From contig NZ_FRCW01000006.1 of assembly GCF_900143055.1 (NCBI RefSeq), positions 124,001 through 188,000 on the forward strand: a stretch of DNA of 64,000 bases, in the 5' to 3' direction. The DNA is from Fibrobacter sp. UWR3. Lineage in GTDB: Bacteria; Fibrobacterota; Fibrobacteria; Fibrobacterales; Fibrobacteraceae. Of the stretch, positions 1 to 8,988 are shown piece after piece. Numbering within the stretch: the first letter of the stretch is position 1; each line of letters begins with the position of its first letter. Below the pieces are notes generated by a model. The model was not told where the DNA came from. It was given only the letters and a program-made list of their open reading frames with translations, and ran no database searches. The translations under genes and the position numbers were made by a program.

Positions 1-1500
1 GCCCAAGCCCGTATAAAGTCCTGAACTTTCCCCCTGGCCTGCAGGCAGTGCAGAAAAGCCATTGTCGACGCTTTCGTAACTACCGGACCAACCGCTAGTC
101 GATTTCAATTTCGTAGTCGTGCTGTCTGCCGCCAACAAGGCCGACCAGTCATTATGCGAAGGCAAGTGCCAACCTTCAGGGCAAACACCTCGAGCCTGGC
201 CATCCGGGCTCTTGCGGACTGAATTACCGCACCCCTTGCAAGCGTCACTCCAGACACCCACGCTATCGACGGCAGCGCTCCAGGTGTAAAGGCGACCATA
301 CCTGGCGCAATTGGTCGAGTCATCCTTATAGCAATAACTTTTCGGAGTCTTGTAGTTGAGGTTCTGCGCCATCCAAATACGGCGTGCGATGTAAACCATC
401 CTGTAAGTTTGGCCATCGCGGGCATCCACAAAGCAACTGTCATCCGTTTCTACATTGCAGGGAGGCGGCTCCGGTTCTGAACTTGACGATTCCACGACAC
501 TGCCAGAAATTGCCTGCGTATCGGGGTCATCCATCACACAACGGACAGAGGCCCCCATGTACTTCGTCAAGGATGCCGTAAATGTCGTGGACCCTTGATC
601 CAGCCTTATGGCAGTGGCCTGTTCGCTCCGTTCATCCGTCGATGTCCAGAAATATGCTTCCTTGCCTTCGTCAAAGAAATCTGCGGATTTGTAACCGGCA
701 GGGAGTGCCGCAAATCCGAAAGAATCATAACCATTACCGTCATCCTCAAAAAGGGCACTCCAGTCCCACCCCGAAGTGGCCTTGAGGTACACTCCCGCCG
801 TCGTCATGGAACCCTCTACCCGCGCACCTCCGACACCCGAGTAGAACAGAACGACCCACTCCGCCTTACTCGGCAAGTGCCAACCGCTGGGGCACACGCC
901 CCGTATGGGATTCTTGAATTCGCAAATATATCCATTGCCACAGATCCTGTCGATTGCATTCCGGAGAGATGCGCTATCGATGGCAATATCCCACGTGTAA
1001 TACCTGCCGTACTTGGAACAGTTGGCTGCATCGTTCTTGTAACAGGTACTGTACCGCGCCGCATAGTTCAGATTTTCGGCCATCCAGGTTTGCGAGCCGA
1101 TCGTTACCGTCTTGTACGTCTGGCCGTCGCGATCGTCGACCAGGGTCCCATACACGCAGTTGTCCTCCGTCTCTGTTTTGCAGGGAACTATCTGCGAAGA
1201 ACTGGAAGAACGGGCAGAACTGCTGCTGGACACTCTTGTCTCGCTAGAGCTCGACTGCGGTTTGACGTTACTGCTGCTGGACACGGCAGACGAACTGCTC
1301 GACTTGGCCAACGAACTGCTAGACACGCTGGACGAAGACAACTCTTCGGTGCTGCTACAGGATTTTTCATCCTCTCCCGGCCTCACAGCAAAGGACTCGT
1401 CGTCACCGCAAGCCACAAAAATGGCCGCGACAAGCATAAACGAGGCAATCAGACTGAATTTTTTGAGGGGGGCGCTGTATTCTAATTTTTTCATATACAT
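1..1500 (-). CDS. FISUMP-domain lipoprotein, 3' end outside window
   Basis: Reading from 1500 leftwards gives a lipoprotein signal peptide ending in the lipobox FVAC followed by GDDE, then a Ser-rich linker of SSSS blocks, one whole FISUMP domain (motifs DDRDGQTYKTVTIG, WMAENLNY, GVCPSGWHLPS, SVRCV), a second Ser linker, and a second FISUMP domain that runs off the left edge. FISUMP (TIGR02145) is a Fibrobacter-expanded domain of unknown function. Likely outer-membrane anchored, possibly surface exposed. GGAG at 1507-1510 fits an ATG at 1500; in-frame ATGs at 1503 and 1494 are alternatives. The family call is firm; the role is unknown. Confidence 0.85.
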   Translation of the reverse strand, partial: MYMKKLEYSAPLKKFSLIASFMLVAAIFVACGDDESFAVRPGEDEKSCSSTEELSSSSVSSSSLAKSSSSSAVSSSSNVKPQSSSSETRVSSSSSARSSSSSQIVPCKTETEDNCVYGTLVDDRDGQTYKTVTIGSQTWMAENLNYAARYSTCYKNDAANCSKYGRYYTWDIAIDSASLRNAIDRICGNGYICEFKNPIRGVCPSGWHLPSKAEWVVLFYSGVGGARVEGSMTTAGVYLKATSGWDWSALFEDDGNGYDSFGFAALPAGYKSADFFDEGKEAYFWTSTDERSEQATAIRLDQGSTTFTASLTKYMGASVRCVMDDPDTQAISGSVVESSSSEPEPPPCNVETDDSCFVDARDGQTYRMVYIARRIWMAQNLNYKTPKSYCYKDDSTNCARYGRLYTWSAAVDSVGVWSDACKGCGNSVRKSPDGQARGVCPEGWHLPSHNDWSALLAADSTTTKLKSTSGWSGSYESVDNGFSALPAGQGESSGLYTGLG

Positions 1501-1600
1501 CATTTTCTCCATTACAAATATAAATAAAGTGTTCTTTCCGGGCATAATTCAAGGAGTATTATCAGGTTCAAACAAACGATTTCTTACTATATTTAGCCAT

Positions 1601-1930
1601 ATGACTAACAGAAACACCTTCGGACGACTCATCCTCTTTATCGTGCTCGGCCTCATCATCGGCGGAGTGCTCGGTGAATGCCTCGGGCTCCTCTTCGGGG
1701 AACTCGGCGAACTCATGAACGCGGGCGGTTACGACAACATCGTGCACAACTTCTTCGTGAAGTCCTTCTCGCCCTCGTTCGGGTTTAACGGAGATAACGC
1801 GAGCCCTGCGGTTCTCGACCTCTACATGATCAAGCTCGCCCTGGGAATCAGTTTCAAGTTTAACGTCGTCAGCATCATCGGCATGGCCATCTCGATATAC
1901 ATCATGAAATGGTCCGGAGGAAATAGGTAA
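1601..1930 (+). CDS. small membrane protein, possibly DUF4321
   Basis: A 109-residue protein. An N-terminal hydrophobic segment (residues about 7-30, LILFIVLGLIIGGVLGE) and a C-terminal one (about 84-104) bracket a soluble loop, so two membrane spans are likely. It resembles short DUF4321-type proteins, but I recognise it only weakly. The stop codon overlaps the gatA start (TAATG), so the two are probably translationally coupled. I rejected a longer frame start at 1112 because it runs antisense through the FISUMP gene. A TATATT box at 1588-1593 lies 7 nt before the ATG and there is no Shine-Dalgarno sequence, suggesting a leaderless message. Confidence 0.7.
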   Translation: MTNRNTFGRLILFIVLGLIIGGVLGECLGLLFGELGELMNAGGYDNIVHNFFVKSFSPSFGFNGDNASPAVLDLYMIKLALGISFKFNVVSIIGMAISIYIMKWSGGNR

Positions 1931-3348
1931 TGGAAACCATCAAGAATTTGAGCGCCAAGCTCGCTAGCGGCGAGATTTCGGCAGTTGCTCTCGCGCAGGA
2001 CTCTCTCGCAAAAATTGAAGCCACCAAGAATTTGAACGCCTATATCAGCGTGCTGAACGAGCGCGCCCTCGCGAAGGCCGCGGAATCGGACAAGCGCCGT
2101 GCCGAAGGCAAGAGTCTCGGCGCGCTGGACGGCATCCCCGTTGCCGTGAAGGACAATATGTGCCTCGAAGGTACGCGCACTACGGCAGCCTCCAAGATTC
2201 TCGACAACTTCGTCGCCCCCTACACCGCTACCGCCATCGAAAAGCTCGAAGCGGCAGGTGCGGTTATCGTCGGCAAGACGAACATGGACGAATTCGCGAT
2301 GGGTTCGAGCAGCGAGACCTCGTACTATGGGCCGGTGAAGAACCCGCTCGACGAATCCCGCGTGCCGGGCGGTTCCAGTGGCGGTTCGGCCGTAGCCGTG
2401 GCCAGTGGCACAGTCGCCTGTGCGCTCGGCTCCGACACCGGTGGTTCTATCCGTCAGCCCGCCGCCTGCACAGGCGTCGTGGGCTTAAAGCCCACCTACG
2501 GCCGAGTGTCCCGCTATGGCCTGCTGGCCTATGCAAGCTCCCTGGACCAGATTGGACCCTTCGGCACTACCGTCGCCGACTGCGCCACTCTCCTTAACGC
2601 CATCTGCGGCATCGACCCGCACGACAACACCACGAGCACCCGCGAACCCGAGGACTTCGGCGCGAAGCTCGACGCAGGCGTGAAGGGCAAGGTCATCGGC
2701 GTTCCCAAGGAATACTTCGCCGAAGGTCTCGACCCGGAATGCAAGGCCGCTATCGAGAACATGCTCAAGAAGATGGAAGCCGAAGGCGCCACCCTCAAGG
2801 AAGTGGGCCTCCCGCACATCGGTTTCGCGGTATCGAGCTACTACATCATCGCAACCGCCGAAGCAAGCAGCAACCTCAGCCGCTACGACGGTGTGCGCTA
2901 CGGCTACCGGAGCAAGGAAGCCCGCAAGCTGTTCGACCTGTATGCCAAGTCCCGCAGCGAAGGCTTTGGCAAGGAAGTCCAGCGCCGTATTCTCCTCGGC
3001 AGCTACGTGCTCAGCGCCGGTTTCTACGACGCCTACTACGTGCAGGCCCAGAAGGTGCGCCGCCTCATCACGGACGACTTCAGCAAGGCATTCGAAAGCT
3101 GCGACGTGATTGCAAGCCCCACGATGCCGGGCCTCCCGCTCAAGTGCGGCATGAACGAGTCCGACCCGATGGCGGTTTACCTGAGCGACATCTACACCGT
3201 GAGCCTGAACCTCGCCGGTCTCCCGGGCGTGAGCGTGCCCTGCGGCATGGCAGGCGGGCTCCCCGTCGGCCTGCAGTGGATTGGCAAGCCGTTCCAGGAA
3301 ACGGACCTGCTCAGCGTCGCCGCCGCGACTGAAAAGCTTGCAAAGTGA
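1930..3348 (+). CDS. gatA: Asp-tRNA(Asn)/Glu-tRNA(Gln) amidotransferase subunit A
   Basis: GatA is the glutaminase subunit of GatCAB, which converts misacylated Glu-tRNA(Gln) or Asp-tRNA(Asn) using ammonia from glutamine. The 472 residues have the amidase-signature triad: Lys74 in PVAVKDN, Ser149 in the GGSSGGS motif and Ser173 in GSDTGGSIRQP, spaced as in characterised GatA. Length is typical. It is coupled to the upstream membrane-protein gene. gatB lies 8 kb away at 11064-12518 and no gatC was seen in the window, so the three subunits are not in one operon here. Confidence 0.97.
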   Translation: METIKNLSAKLASGEISAVALAQDSLAKIEATKNLNAYISVLNERALAKAAESDKRRAEGKSLGALDGIPVAVKDNMCLEGTRTTAASKILDNFVAPYTATAIEKLEAAGAVIVGKTNMDEFAMGSSSETSYYGPVKNPLDESRVPGGSSGGSAVAVASGTVACALGSDTGGSIRQPAACTGVVGLKPTYGRVSRYGLLAYASSLDQIGPFGTTVADCATLLNAICGIDPHDNTTSTREPEDFGAKLDAGVKGKVIGVPKEYFAEGLDPECKAAIENMLKKMEAEGATLKEVGLPHIGFAVSSYYIIATAEASSNLSRYDGVRYGYRSKEARKLFDLYAKSRSEGFGKEVQRRILLGSYVLSAGFYDAYYVQAQKVRRLITDDFSKAFESCDVIASPTMPGLPLKCGMNESDPMAVYLSDIYTVSLNLAGLPGVSVPCGMAGGLPVGLQWIGKPFQETDLLSVAAATEKLAK

Positions 3349-3357
3349 GTGTCGCAC

Positions 3358-3420
3358 CGTCAAGTTTACTTGACGGTATGACCGAACGCAGCAGCGGACG
3401 CCAAAGGCGTCAAAAGCTGA
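3358..3420. repeat. two intergenic mini-hairpins
   Basis: Downstream of gatA are two perfect short hairpins: CCGTCAAG-TTTA-CTTGACGG near 3359-3378 and GACGCC-AAA-GGCGTC near 3399-3413. Neither has a T-run. They precede a REP-like palindrome and a terminator, forming a cluster of small stems. Confidence 0.5.
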
Positions 3421-3435
3421 ACAAGTAATTTCGTA

Positions 3436-3458
3436 GATTCCCGCCTTCGCGGGAATGA
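3436..3458. repeat. REP-like palindrome
   Basis: GATTCCCGCCTTCGCGGGAATGA is a short stem with a TTC loop. It belongs to the family found at eight other places in this window (consensus GATYCYCGCCTTCGCGRGRATGAC). A decayed half copy (GCGCTCGCAAGGATGACA) follows. Confidence 0.75.
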
Positions 3459-3491
3459 AGATGCGCTCGCAAGGATGACATTTATGCAAAA

Positions 3492-3518
3492 AGGCCTGCC
3501 CCGCGGCAGGTCTTTTTT
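3492..3518. terminator. bidirectional terminator between gatA and a FISUMP gene
   Basis: The stem CCTGCC-CCGC-GGCAGG is followed by TCTTTTTT on the plus strand and preceded by AAAAAGG, which gives a short T-run on the minus strand. It separates convergent gatA and the FISUMP gene ending at 3548. Confidence 0.8.
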
Positions 3519-3547
3519 CGCCATACTTTTTCGATTACACTCGTCTA

Positions 3548-6151
3548 TTAGTCCTTCACGCAGCGGACAGGATAAAACGGATCATATCCAGCGTCATCCG
3601 AGACAGCTATGATTCCATTTCCGGTCGTGCCTTTTCCTACATCCATCAGATACCAATTTTCATTCGGGGTCGACGCGTCGTAAACCCACAGATTGGTATA
3701 GTTTCCCTTTCCTTTAAATCCGACATAGCCGGTTTGGCGTTGATACACACCGGTTCCTACAAAGGACATGCCCGTAGAATTGTTGCCTCTATGGTCTGCA
3801 TTCCACCCATAGGACGAATTCAGACTACTTGCCTGATTCCCGTTCAAGTTCGCCAGTTGTTCCGCCTCGCTTTTCGAAGGGATATGCCACCCGCTGGGGC
3901 AGATGCCCTGAACATTGCCGGACATCGAGGGGCACGTTCCGTTATAACATGTGCACCGACGGTCATTCAGCGCAGCCTCCCTGCTGTACAGGCGCCCGAA
4001 GGCTACGCATTCGCTCGGGTCATCATCATAGCAGCGGTTGTTCCCCTCCAGGATGGGGAGTTTCGAAGAATCCGCGAAGTTCAAGTTTTCCGCCATCCAG
4101 GTACGCCCCGCTATATTCAACGTCCTGTACGTCTGTCCATCGCGCGAGTCCGTCATTTCGCCATAACTTACCGACGAATTGAAGAGCACCGCCTTGTCGA
4201 ACGAACTCGAAGATTCCTCGCTCGAGGAACTTTCGCTGCTCGACGAACTCCCGCTACTCGACGATTTTGTACTGCCCGAAGAAGCGGGTTCGGCCCCCGC
4301 ACCGTTCACGCAACGCACCGAAATGTACACCGTCTCTTTCGAATTTTCCGTCAAATACATCTTGTCCTCGACACCCGAAAATACCAGATAGTTTTGGACA
4401 ACTCCGGTGGAATAATACCAGAGCGCAGCAAACCTGCCCTGATTTACATAGTTCTTGTCGGCCCTGACTCCGGAGCCCACCAGAGAAAAACCTGATTCAT
4501 TCGCACCGACTTCCCTATCAACCCATCCGTCCACTGATCGCAAGGTCTTCCTGTTGCCCAAAGTGAAGTCCATCAAATCGTCGACTTCTTCTTCTGACGG
4601 AATGTGCCACCCGTCCGGGCACACGCCCCTATTCAAGCCATCATACAAGCTACACGACTTTCCATAACCGCAAGTGGTGCTGTTCATGGCTGCAGCGCGA
4701 TCGTACAGCCTTCCATATAGAGCGCAGTTGGCGGCGATTCCGCCGTAACAGTAGGAATAGTTCTTCGGGAGCGGCCAGTCGCTGTTTCCTGCAAAGTTCA
4801 AGTTTTCCGCCATCCATGTAGTACCATTTATTTCGACGGTCTTGTACACCTGCCCATCGCGACTATCCTTCAGAGTTCCGTAGGTGACATCCGAGTTGAA
4901 AAAGTTATCCTTGGACGCAGAAGAAACCACAGAACTGCTAGATGACTTCGCGCTACTCGACGAACTGCTGGTGGGAAAAATGCTGAAGGAAGAAGAACTG
5001 AACGAGCTGGAGCTGACTCCGCCGCTCGAAGATGAAATGCTCGAAGATGAAACGCTCGAAGAACTACGGACACTTGATGACAAAGAGACTACATTCAGCG
5101 TGTCATCCGATACACAGCGGACAGAAGCAAAAAGATTGTATGAAAAACCAGAATGTATAATAATATCATTACCCGACTCTCCGCGGAAAACTAGGTAACT
5201 CAAATACGGTCCTTTTATATATGCCCAAACGATTCCAGTCCTTCCAAGATTATCAAAATCTTTATTATAGAAATTGAGCCCCCCCGTTGCCGGCATCGAA
5301 AAGCCCGTGGTATTACCCCCTTCGTTATAAAAGGACCAAGTTTTTGCAGACCGGACTTCTTCAAATTTATCGCCAAATGCGTCTACTAGAGCCGTAACCT
5401 CGTCGCTAGATGGAATATGCCATCCCTTGGGACATACACCGCGAACCAAGGTATCCCCGATATCGCAGGAAGATCCAAGTTTGCAGGCGATGTTGTCCAT
5501 AGTTGCTTCACGTGAATACAAGCGGCCCAGCAGGGCGCAGTTATCATCATCGAAATTAATGCAAGCCGAACGTTCGAGCACTAGCGGATAATCGTCGTTG
5601 CCAGCAAAATTGAGGTTCTCGGCCATCCAGACTCTGTTTCCAATGACAACGGTCCTATAGACCTGGCCATCGCGTTCGTCCGTCATTGTTCCGTATTCGA
5701 TTTCCGGGTTAAACAATTCGTCCTTAGAAGTCAGGGTAAAGGGGATGGACGCCAGTTTGAAATCGTCCTTATCATAAGACCAAGTGATATCAAAATCAAA
5801 ACTTGAGGAACTGTACAGTAAACTGCTTGAAGATTCCGCCCGATGAAACTCGCGACCTTCCGCAGTTAGCGTATCGTCGTAGCCCACCCAGATGTAGACG
5901 GAATCGGCGCGGTCAAAGCGGCACTCGTAACGGTCCTTGTCTCGCCCGATAACGGCTTCTCGGCCCTCGCGCATCTCGTTGCACGGGGTTTCCGACAAGC
6001 CCTTCGCCGTCGTGTATGCATAGTCGTAACCGCGGTTCTTCGCCACCGGAGAAAAGTCGTCATCGTCGCCACAGGCGACCAAACAGAGAGCAAAGAGCGT
6101 GCCCGCAACAAAAAGCGAGCCATGACCCGGCAGCAACAGGAACTTTTTCAT
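3548..6151 (-). CDS. triple-FISUMP-domain lipoprotein
   Basis: An 867-residue lipoprotein. The signal peptide ends in LVAC at Cys27, followed by GDDDD. After a unique N-terminal region come three FISUMP domains (roughly residues 140-345, 395-590 and 650-866) joined by long poly-Ser linkers. Each has the DSRDGQ.Y(K/R)T(V/L) motif, WMAENLNFA, GRLY.R.AA, a (G/V)(I/V)CP.GWHIPS motif and a terminal VRCV. ATG 6151 was chosen because GGAG lies at 6157-6160 and the protein then begins with a normal signal peptide. The open frame extends to 6769, but that part is antisense to the alkyltransferase gene. Function unknown. Confidence 0.9.
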   Translation of the reverse strand: MKKFLLLPGHGSLFVAGTLFALCLVACGDDDDFSPVAKNRGYDYAYTTAKGLSETPCNEMREGREAVIGRDKDRYECRFDRADSVYIWVGYDDTLTAEGREFHRAESSSSLLYSSSSFDFDITWSYDKDDFKLASIPFTLTSKDELFNPEIEYGTMTDERDGQVYRTVVIGNRVWMAENLNFAGNDDYPLVLERSACINFDDDNCALLGRLYSREATMDNIACKLGSSCDIGDTLVRGVCPKGWHIPSSDEVTALVDAFGDKFEEVRSAKTWSFYNEGGNTTGFSMPATGGLNFYNKDFDNLGRTGIVWAYIKGPYLSYLVFRGESGNDIIIHSGFSYNLFASVRCVSDDTLNVVSLSSSVRSSSSVSSSSISSSSGGVSSSSFSSSSFSIFPTSSSSSSAKSSSSSVVSSASKDNFFNSDVTYGTLKDSRDGQVYKTVEINGTTWMAENLNFAGNSDWPLPKNYSYCYGGIAANCALYGRLYDRAAAMNSTTCGYGKSCSLYDGLNRGVCPDGWHIPSEEEVDDLMDFTLGNRKTLRSVDGWVDREVGANESGFSLVGSGVRADKNYVNQGRFAALWYYSTGVVQNYLVFSGVEDKMYLTENSKETVYISVRCVNGAGAEPASSGSTKSSSSGSSSSSESSSSEESSSSFDKAVLFNSSVSYGEMTDSRDGQTYRTLNIAGRTWMAENLNFADSSKLPILEGNNRCYDDDPSECVAFGRLYSREAALNDRRCTCYNGTCPSMSGNVQGICPSGWHIPSKSEAEQLANLNGNQASSLNSSYGWNADHRGNNSTGMSFVGTGVYQRQTGYVGFKGKGNYTNLWVYDASTPNENWYLMDVGKGTTGNGIIAVSDDAGYDPFYPVRCVKD

Positions 6152-6235
6152 GATTTCTCCTTTATCCCACATACCCCAACAGGTACATAATATAGATTTT
6201 TTTCTTTCTCCCCGTAAAAAGTGTATATTTCTAGT

Positions 6236-6790
6236 ATGAAAAAACCGGAAGTAGACATACTGACCATCAAGCACCGCAACATGTGGGGCGAGTGGACCTT
6301 CAAGTTCGAAGGGAACCTCCTGTGCGGGCTCCGGTTTACCGGCGCAGATGAATCGATTGTGCCAAGCACGGTCAAGGCCTGCGCATACGCAAAACCCGAC
6401 AGCGACGAAGCTCTCCCGCGCGCCACAGCAAGGGTTTACAACAACGTTGTACGCGAACTCAACCAGTACCTTTCGGGCAAACTCAAAAAATTTTCCATCC
6501 CGATTAAGTTGTCCGGCACCAAGTTCCAGATGAACGTCCTCGAAGCCATCATGGATATTCCCTACGGCAAAACGTGGACATACAAGCAGGTTGCCGAAAT
6601 TATCGGGCACCCGAATGCAGTCCGTGCCGTCGGGAATGCGCTCCACAGCAATCCCCTGCAGGTCATAATCCCCTGCCACCGCGTGGTCACGAGCCGCGGG
6701 CAGATTGGCGGTTACGCCCTCGGCACCGATTTGAAAAGGCGCCTCCTGTGTATGGAAGGCGCCATTCAAAACGAACTCGAACTGGAATAA
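6236..6790 (+). CDS. ogt: methylated-DNA--protein-cysteine methyltransferase
   Basis: Repairs O6-alkylguanine by transferring the alkyl group to its own cysteine. The 184-residue protein has the active-site motif IIPCHRVV (Cys about 145) and the downstream GGYALG..LKRRLL segment, preceded by the winged-helix region (PYGKTWTYKQVAEIIGHPNAVRAVG). The start is ATG 6236; a GTG 15 nt upstream is possible. TATATT at 6224-6229 lies 6 nt before the ATG and no Shine-Dalgarno is visible. It is divergent from the FISUMP gene. Ogt versus Ada-C type cannot be settled from sequence alone. Confidence 0.92.
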   Translation: MKKPEVDILTIKHRNMWGEWTFKFEGNLLCGLRFTGADESIVPSTVKACAYAKPDSDEALPRATARVYNNVVRELNQYLSGKLKKFSIPIKLSGTKFQMNVLEAIMDIPYGKTWTYKQVAEIIGHPNAVRAVGNALHSNPLQVIIPCHRVVTSRGQIGGYALGTDLKRRLLCMEGAIQNELELE

Positions 6791-6798
6791 ATCCCGCC

Positions 6799-6822
6799 GT
6801 CATCCCCGCGTAGGCGGGGATC
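6799..6822. repeat. REP-like palindrome
   Basis: GTCATCCCCGCGTAGGCGGGGATC, a member of the window-wide palindrome family, sits between the convergent alkyltransferase and PurO-like genes. It could also act as their shared 3'-end stem, though it has no T-run. Confidence 0.75.
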
Positions 6823-6835
6823 TATGAGCATTCAT

Positions 6836-7570
6836 TTACTTGTTCTTATTCACGATAAGCGTTTTCGCCTTGAAGGTCTTCTTGTCAATCCACTTGACCA
6901 TCAGGGAAACCTTGTTGTCCTTGTTCAGGGCGGCCCAGTATTTTTTGAGCGTGTCTTCGGCGTTGTCGAAAATCGGCATCAGTTTCGGAAAGCCGTTGAA
7001 GCTAGGAATCGGGCTTCCGTCGGTTTCGTAGGTGCTGATGAAGTGGCCGAGACCCGGCAAAGCCTTCTCGTATTCGAACGTCATGCGTTCGCAACCGGCT
7101 TCTTCGCTGTTGTTACGGCTCTTGAGAATCGAGAGCTTGTACACGGCGGGGCTTGCGTTCTTGTAGTGGATGCCGGAAATACGCGGCGTGAAGTTCGGGG
7201 CGTCGTCTTCGTACTGGCGCGTGCGGAGAGCGCTTTCGAAGGTGCCGCCGAGCTTGATGGCGTCGTAAATCGTGTCGGTCTGGTCGCCGTTCGTGATAAT
7301 CTGGACGTCGGCCGTGTGGCGTGCCGGGTAGTAGATAATCAGGTGCGGGTCCGTGAGCTTGGATTCATCGAAGGCCTTGGTCTTCATGAAGCCGGTCTTG
7401 GGTTCAATTTCGAACACGCGATTGCGGCTGTTGACGCTACGGCCCATGATCCAGTAGACCTGCACGTAGGACTTGCCGTCGGCGCTTTCGCCGAGGATAA
7501 TGCCACGACCAGGATAGGGGTTATTGGAGAGGGCCTTGAAATTCTGTTTTGCTTCGTCTGTGTATTTCAT
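6836..7570 (-). CDS. IMP cyclohydrolase-like (PurO family) protein
   Basis: A 244-residue protein with an N-terminal NNPYPGRGIILGESADG motif, then YWIMGRSVNSRNRVF and, further on, an ITNGDQTDTI segment. These match the bacterial branch of the archaeal-type IMP cyclohydrolase family (PF07826), which closes FAICAR to IMP in the last step of purine synthesis. TATATT (minus strand, 7578-7583) lies 7 nt before the ATG with no Shine-Dalgarno, so a leaderless message is likely even though it follows a lipoprotein gene by only 17 nt. Whether it is a real cyclohydrolase or a paralogue is not shown. Confidence 0.75.
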   Translation of the reverse strand: MKYTDEAKQNFKALSNNPYPGRGIILGESADGKSYVQVYWIMGRSVNSRNRVFEIEPKTGFMKTKAFDESKLTDPHLIIYYPARHTADVQIITNGDQTDTIYDAIKLGGTFESALRTRQYEDDAPNFTPRISGIHYKNASPAVYKLSILKSRNNSEEAGCERMTFEYEKALPGLGHFISTYETDGSPIPSFNGFPKLMPIFDNAEDTLKKYWAALNKDNKVSLMVKWIDKKTFKAKTLIVNKNK

Positions 7571-7587
7571 GGTCCCAAATATAAAAA

Positions 7588-8973
7588 CTATTCCACTATC
7601 AGGCGCATCTTGTTGCCAAGATTGGAGCTCGTGCCGTCGTCATAGACCAGCAAAGTCGCTTCTTTATACAGGTCCAACGCCTTGATATTGAAACTGACCT
7701 TCGACGTGCAGAGGCAATCGGCCTGCGGGAGCGAAGTATCGTAATGCGGAGTCACGTAGAGCGTAGAATCCTTCATCTCAATTGCAACGCTCTCGAATAT
7801 CGTTCCGCAGGTAAGCACGACTTCTTCAATGACTATCTGCGCAGAATCGCCGTTCACGTACATGTGCGCCACGGGCGGCAAGGCGGCATCTACCATCGGA
7901 TCGTCCGGACCGCTCTTGTTACACTGCGCATCGGCCTTTTCAATCTTCTGGTAGCCCCGATCCGGCTGATTAATCAGTTTATGTCCCAACTCAAGCGGAG
8001 GCCTGTTGTTCTCAAACGCCGTATAGCCAAATCCGGCATATTGTTCATCAAACGTGAATTTCACATCGGCCGTGCAACCGCACTTATACTCCACGCCCTT
8101 CTCGTCGAACCGTTTGAAGTTCACGAAGAGCGTATCCCCTATGACGCTAGCCACGGTATTGCCTGCGTTCAGACTATCCCAAAAAACCTTCTGCGATGCG
8201 GAATCACAGGCATACGACAAATCAACATTAAACAATTCAATTTCCGCAAAGCTGTTAGAGATACCGAGATACGCCCTGGGCGGCTCAGGTTCGGTCGGAA
8301 CATCTGTCATTACCCGTTCTCGGCAGGTCGCCGAGATGGTTTTGAGCGGTACGGGGCCGTTGTAGCTCGGGCGCGAAGAGGAACTCGGCGGCGTCACACT
8401 CGATGAAGAACTTGGCGGAGTCACACTCGACGAAGAACTTGGCGGAGTCACACTCGACGAAGACTGTCCCGGCAGCACCGCGGACGACGACTCGGGCACA
8501 ATACTAGACGAAGAATTATCCACTATAATCGTAATCCTCTTCCTCTCGGGGATAGGGCCGGAAACCACTTCAAAAACCTGATTGTACAACTTGAAATACT
8601 TGATGTCGGCATCGGCTGCAGGAATATCAAACCGATGGTCCGAATAGCAGACCCAGTTTAACGAAACCAAAGTTCCTTCTTGTTCAACAAGCAAGGTATC
8701 GCCATTGCGTTTGACAGACAATTCGTCTCCATGCCATTCGTTGTTGACATGCATATCGGGAATGACAAGCCAATAGCCTTCGCTTTCGTTGCCCTGCAAA
8801 TAGGCCTTCTCCTGCCCCACCAGGTCAGACCCCAAGTTGCATTCCTCTATAGAGGCAACAACCTTCTCGCCAGGCTCTCCGCTGGACGGGCCCGCGGAAC
8901 TCGACGAAGAATCGTCCCCGCAGGCAATGAGCATGAGCGACAGAGCCGCAGTTGTTACAAGTAACTTTTTCAT
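7588..8973 (-). CDS. lipoprotein with two Cys-rich repeat domains
   Basis: A 461-residue lipoprotein: signal peptide to LIAC, then GDDSSSSS, a variable N-terminal part, a Ser/Pro-rich linker containing the tandem SSSSVTPP unit, and two related domains (about residues 218-345 and 345-461). Each domain has a first Cys, a second Cys about 50 residues later, a (D/S)TL(F/Y)V strand and a C-x-C-(T/A) motif (CGCTADVKF, CLCTSKVSF). The neighbouring lipoprotein has a third copy. Good RBS (GGAGG). It is the last gene of the TIGR02147-lipoprotein operon. Function unknown. Confidence 0.85.
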   Translation of the reverse strand: MKKLLVTTAALSLMLIACGDDSSSSSAGPSSGEPGEKVVASIEECNLGSDLVGQEKAYLQGNESEGYWLVIPDMHVNNEWHGDELSVKRNGDTLLVEQEGTLVSLNWVCYSDHRFDIPAADADIKYFKLYNQVFEVVSGPIPERKRITIIVDNSSSSIVPESSSAVLPGQSSSSVTPPSSSSSVTPPSSSSSVTPPSSSSRPSYNGPVPLKTISATCRERVMTDVPTEPEPPRAYLGISNSFAEIELFNVDLSYACDSASQKVFWDSLNAGNTVASVIGDTLFVNFKRFDEKGVEYKCGCTADVKFTFDEQYAGFGYTAFENNRPPLELGHKLINQPDRGYQKIEKADAQCNKSGPDDPMVDAALPPVAHMYVNGDSAQIVIEEVVLTCGTIFESVAIEMKDSTLYVTPHYDTSLPQADCLCTSKVSFNIKALDLYKEATLLVYDDGTSSNLGNKMRLIVE

Positions 8974-8988
8974 GATATCCTCCTTCTT

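Noticed and set aside
1112-1600. Plus-strand extension of the small membrane protein before gatA
   Set aside because: It is a shadow of the FISUMP gene on the other strand (Ser linkers read backwards as LLDT repeats).
6152-6769. Extended N-terminus for the triple-FISUMP protein
   Set aside because: The extension lies antisense to the alkyltransferase gene, lacks an RBS, and would hide the signal peptide at residue 1 of the shorter form.
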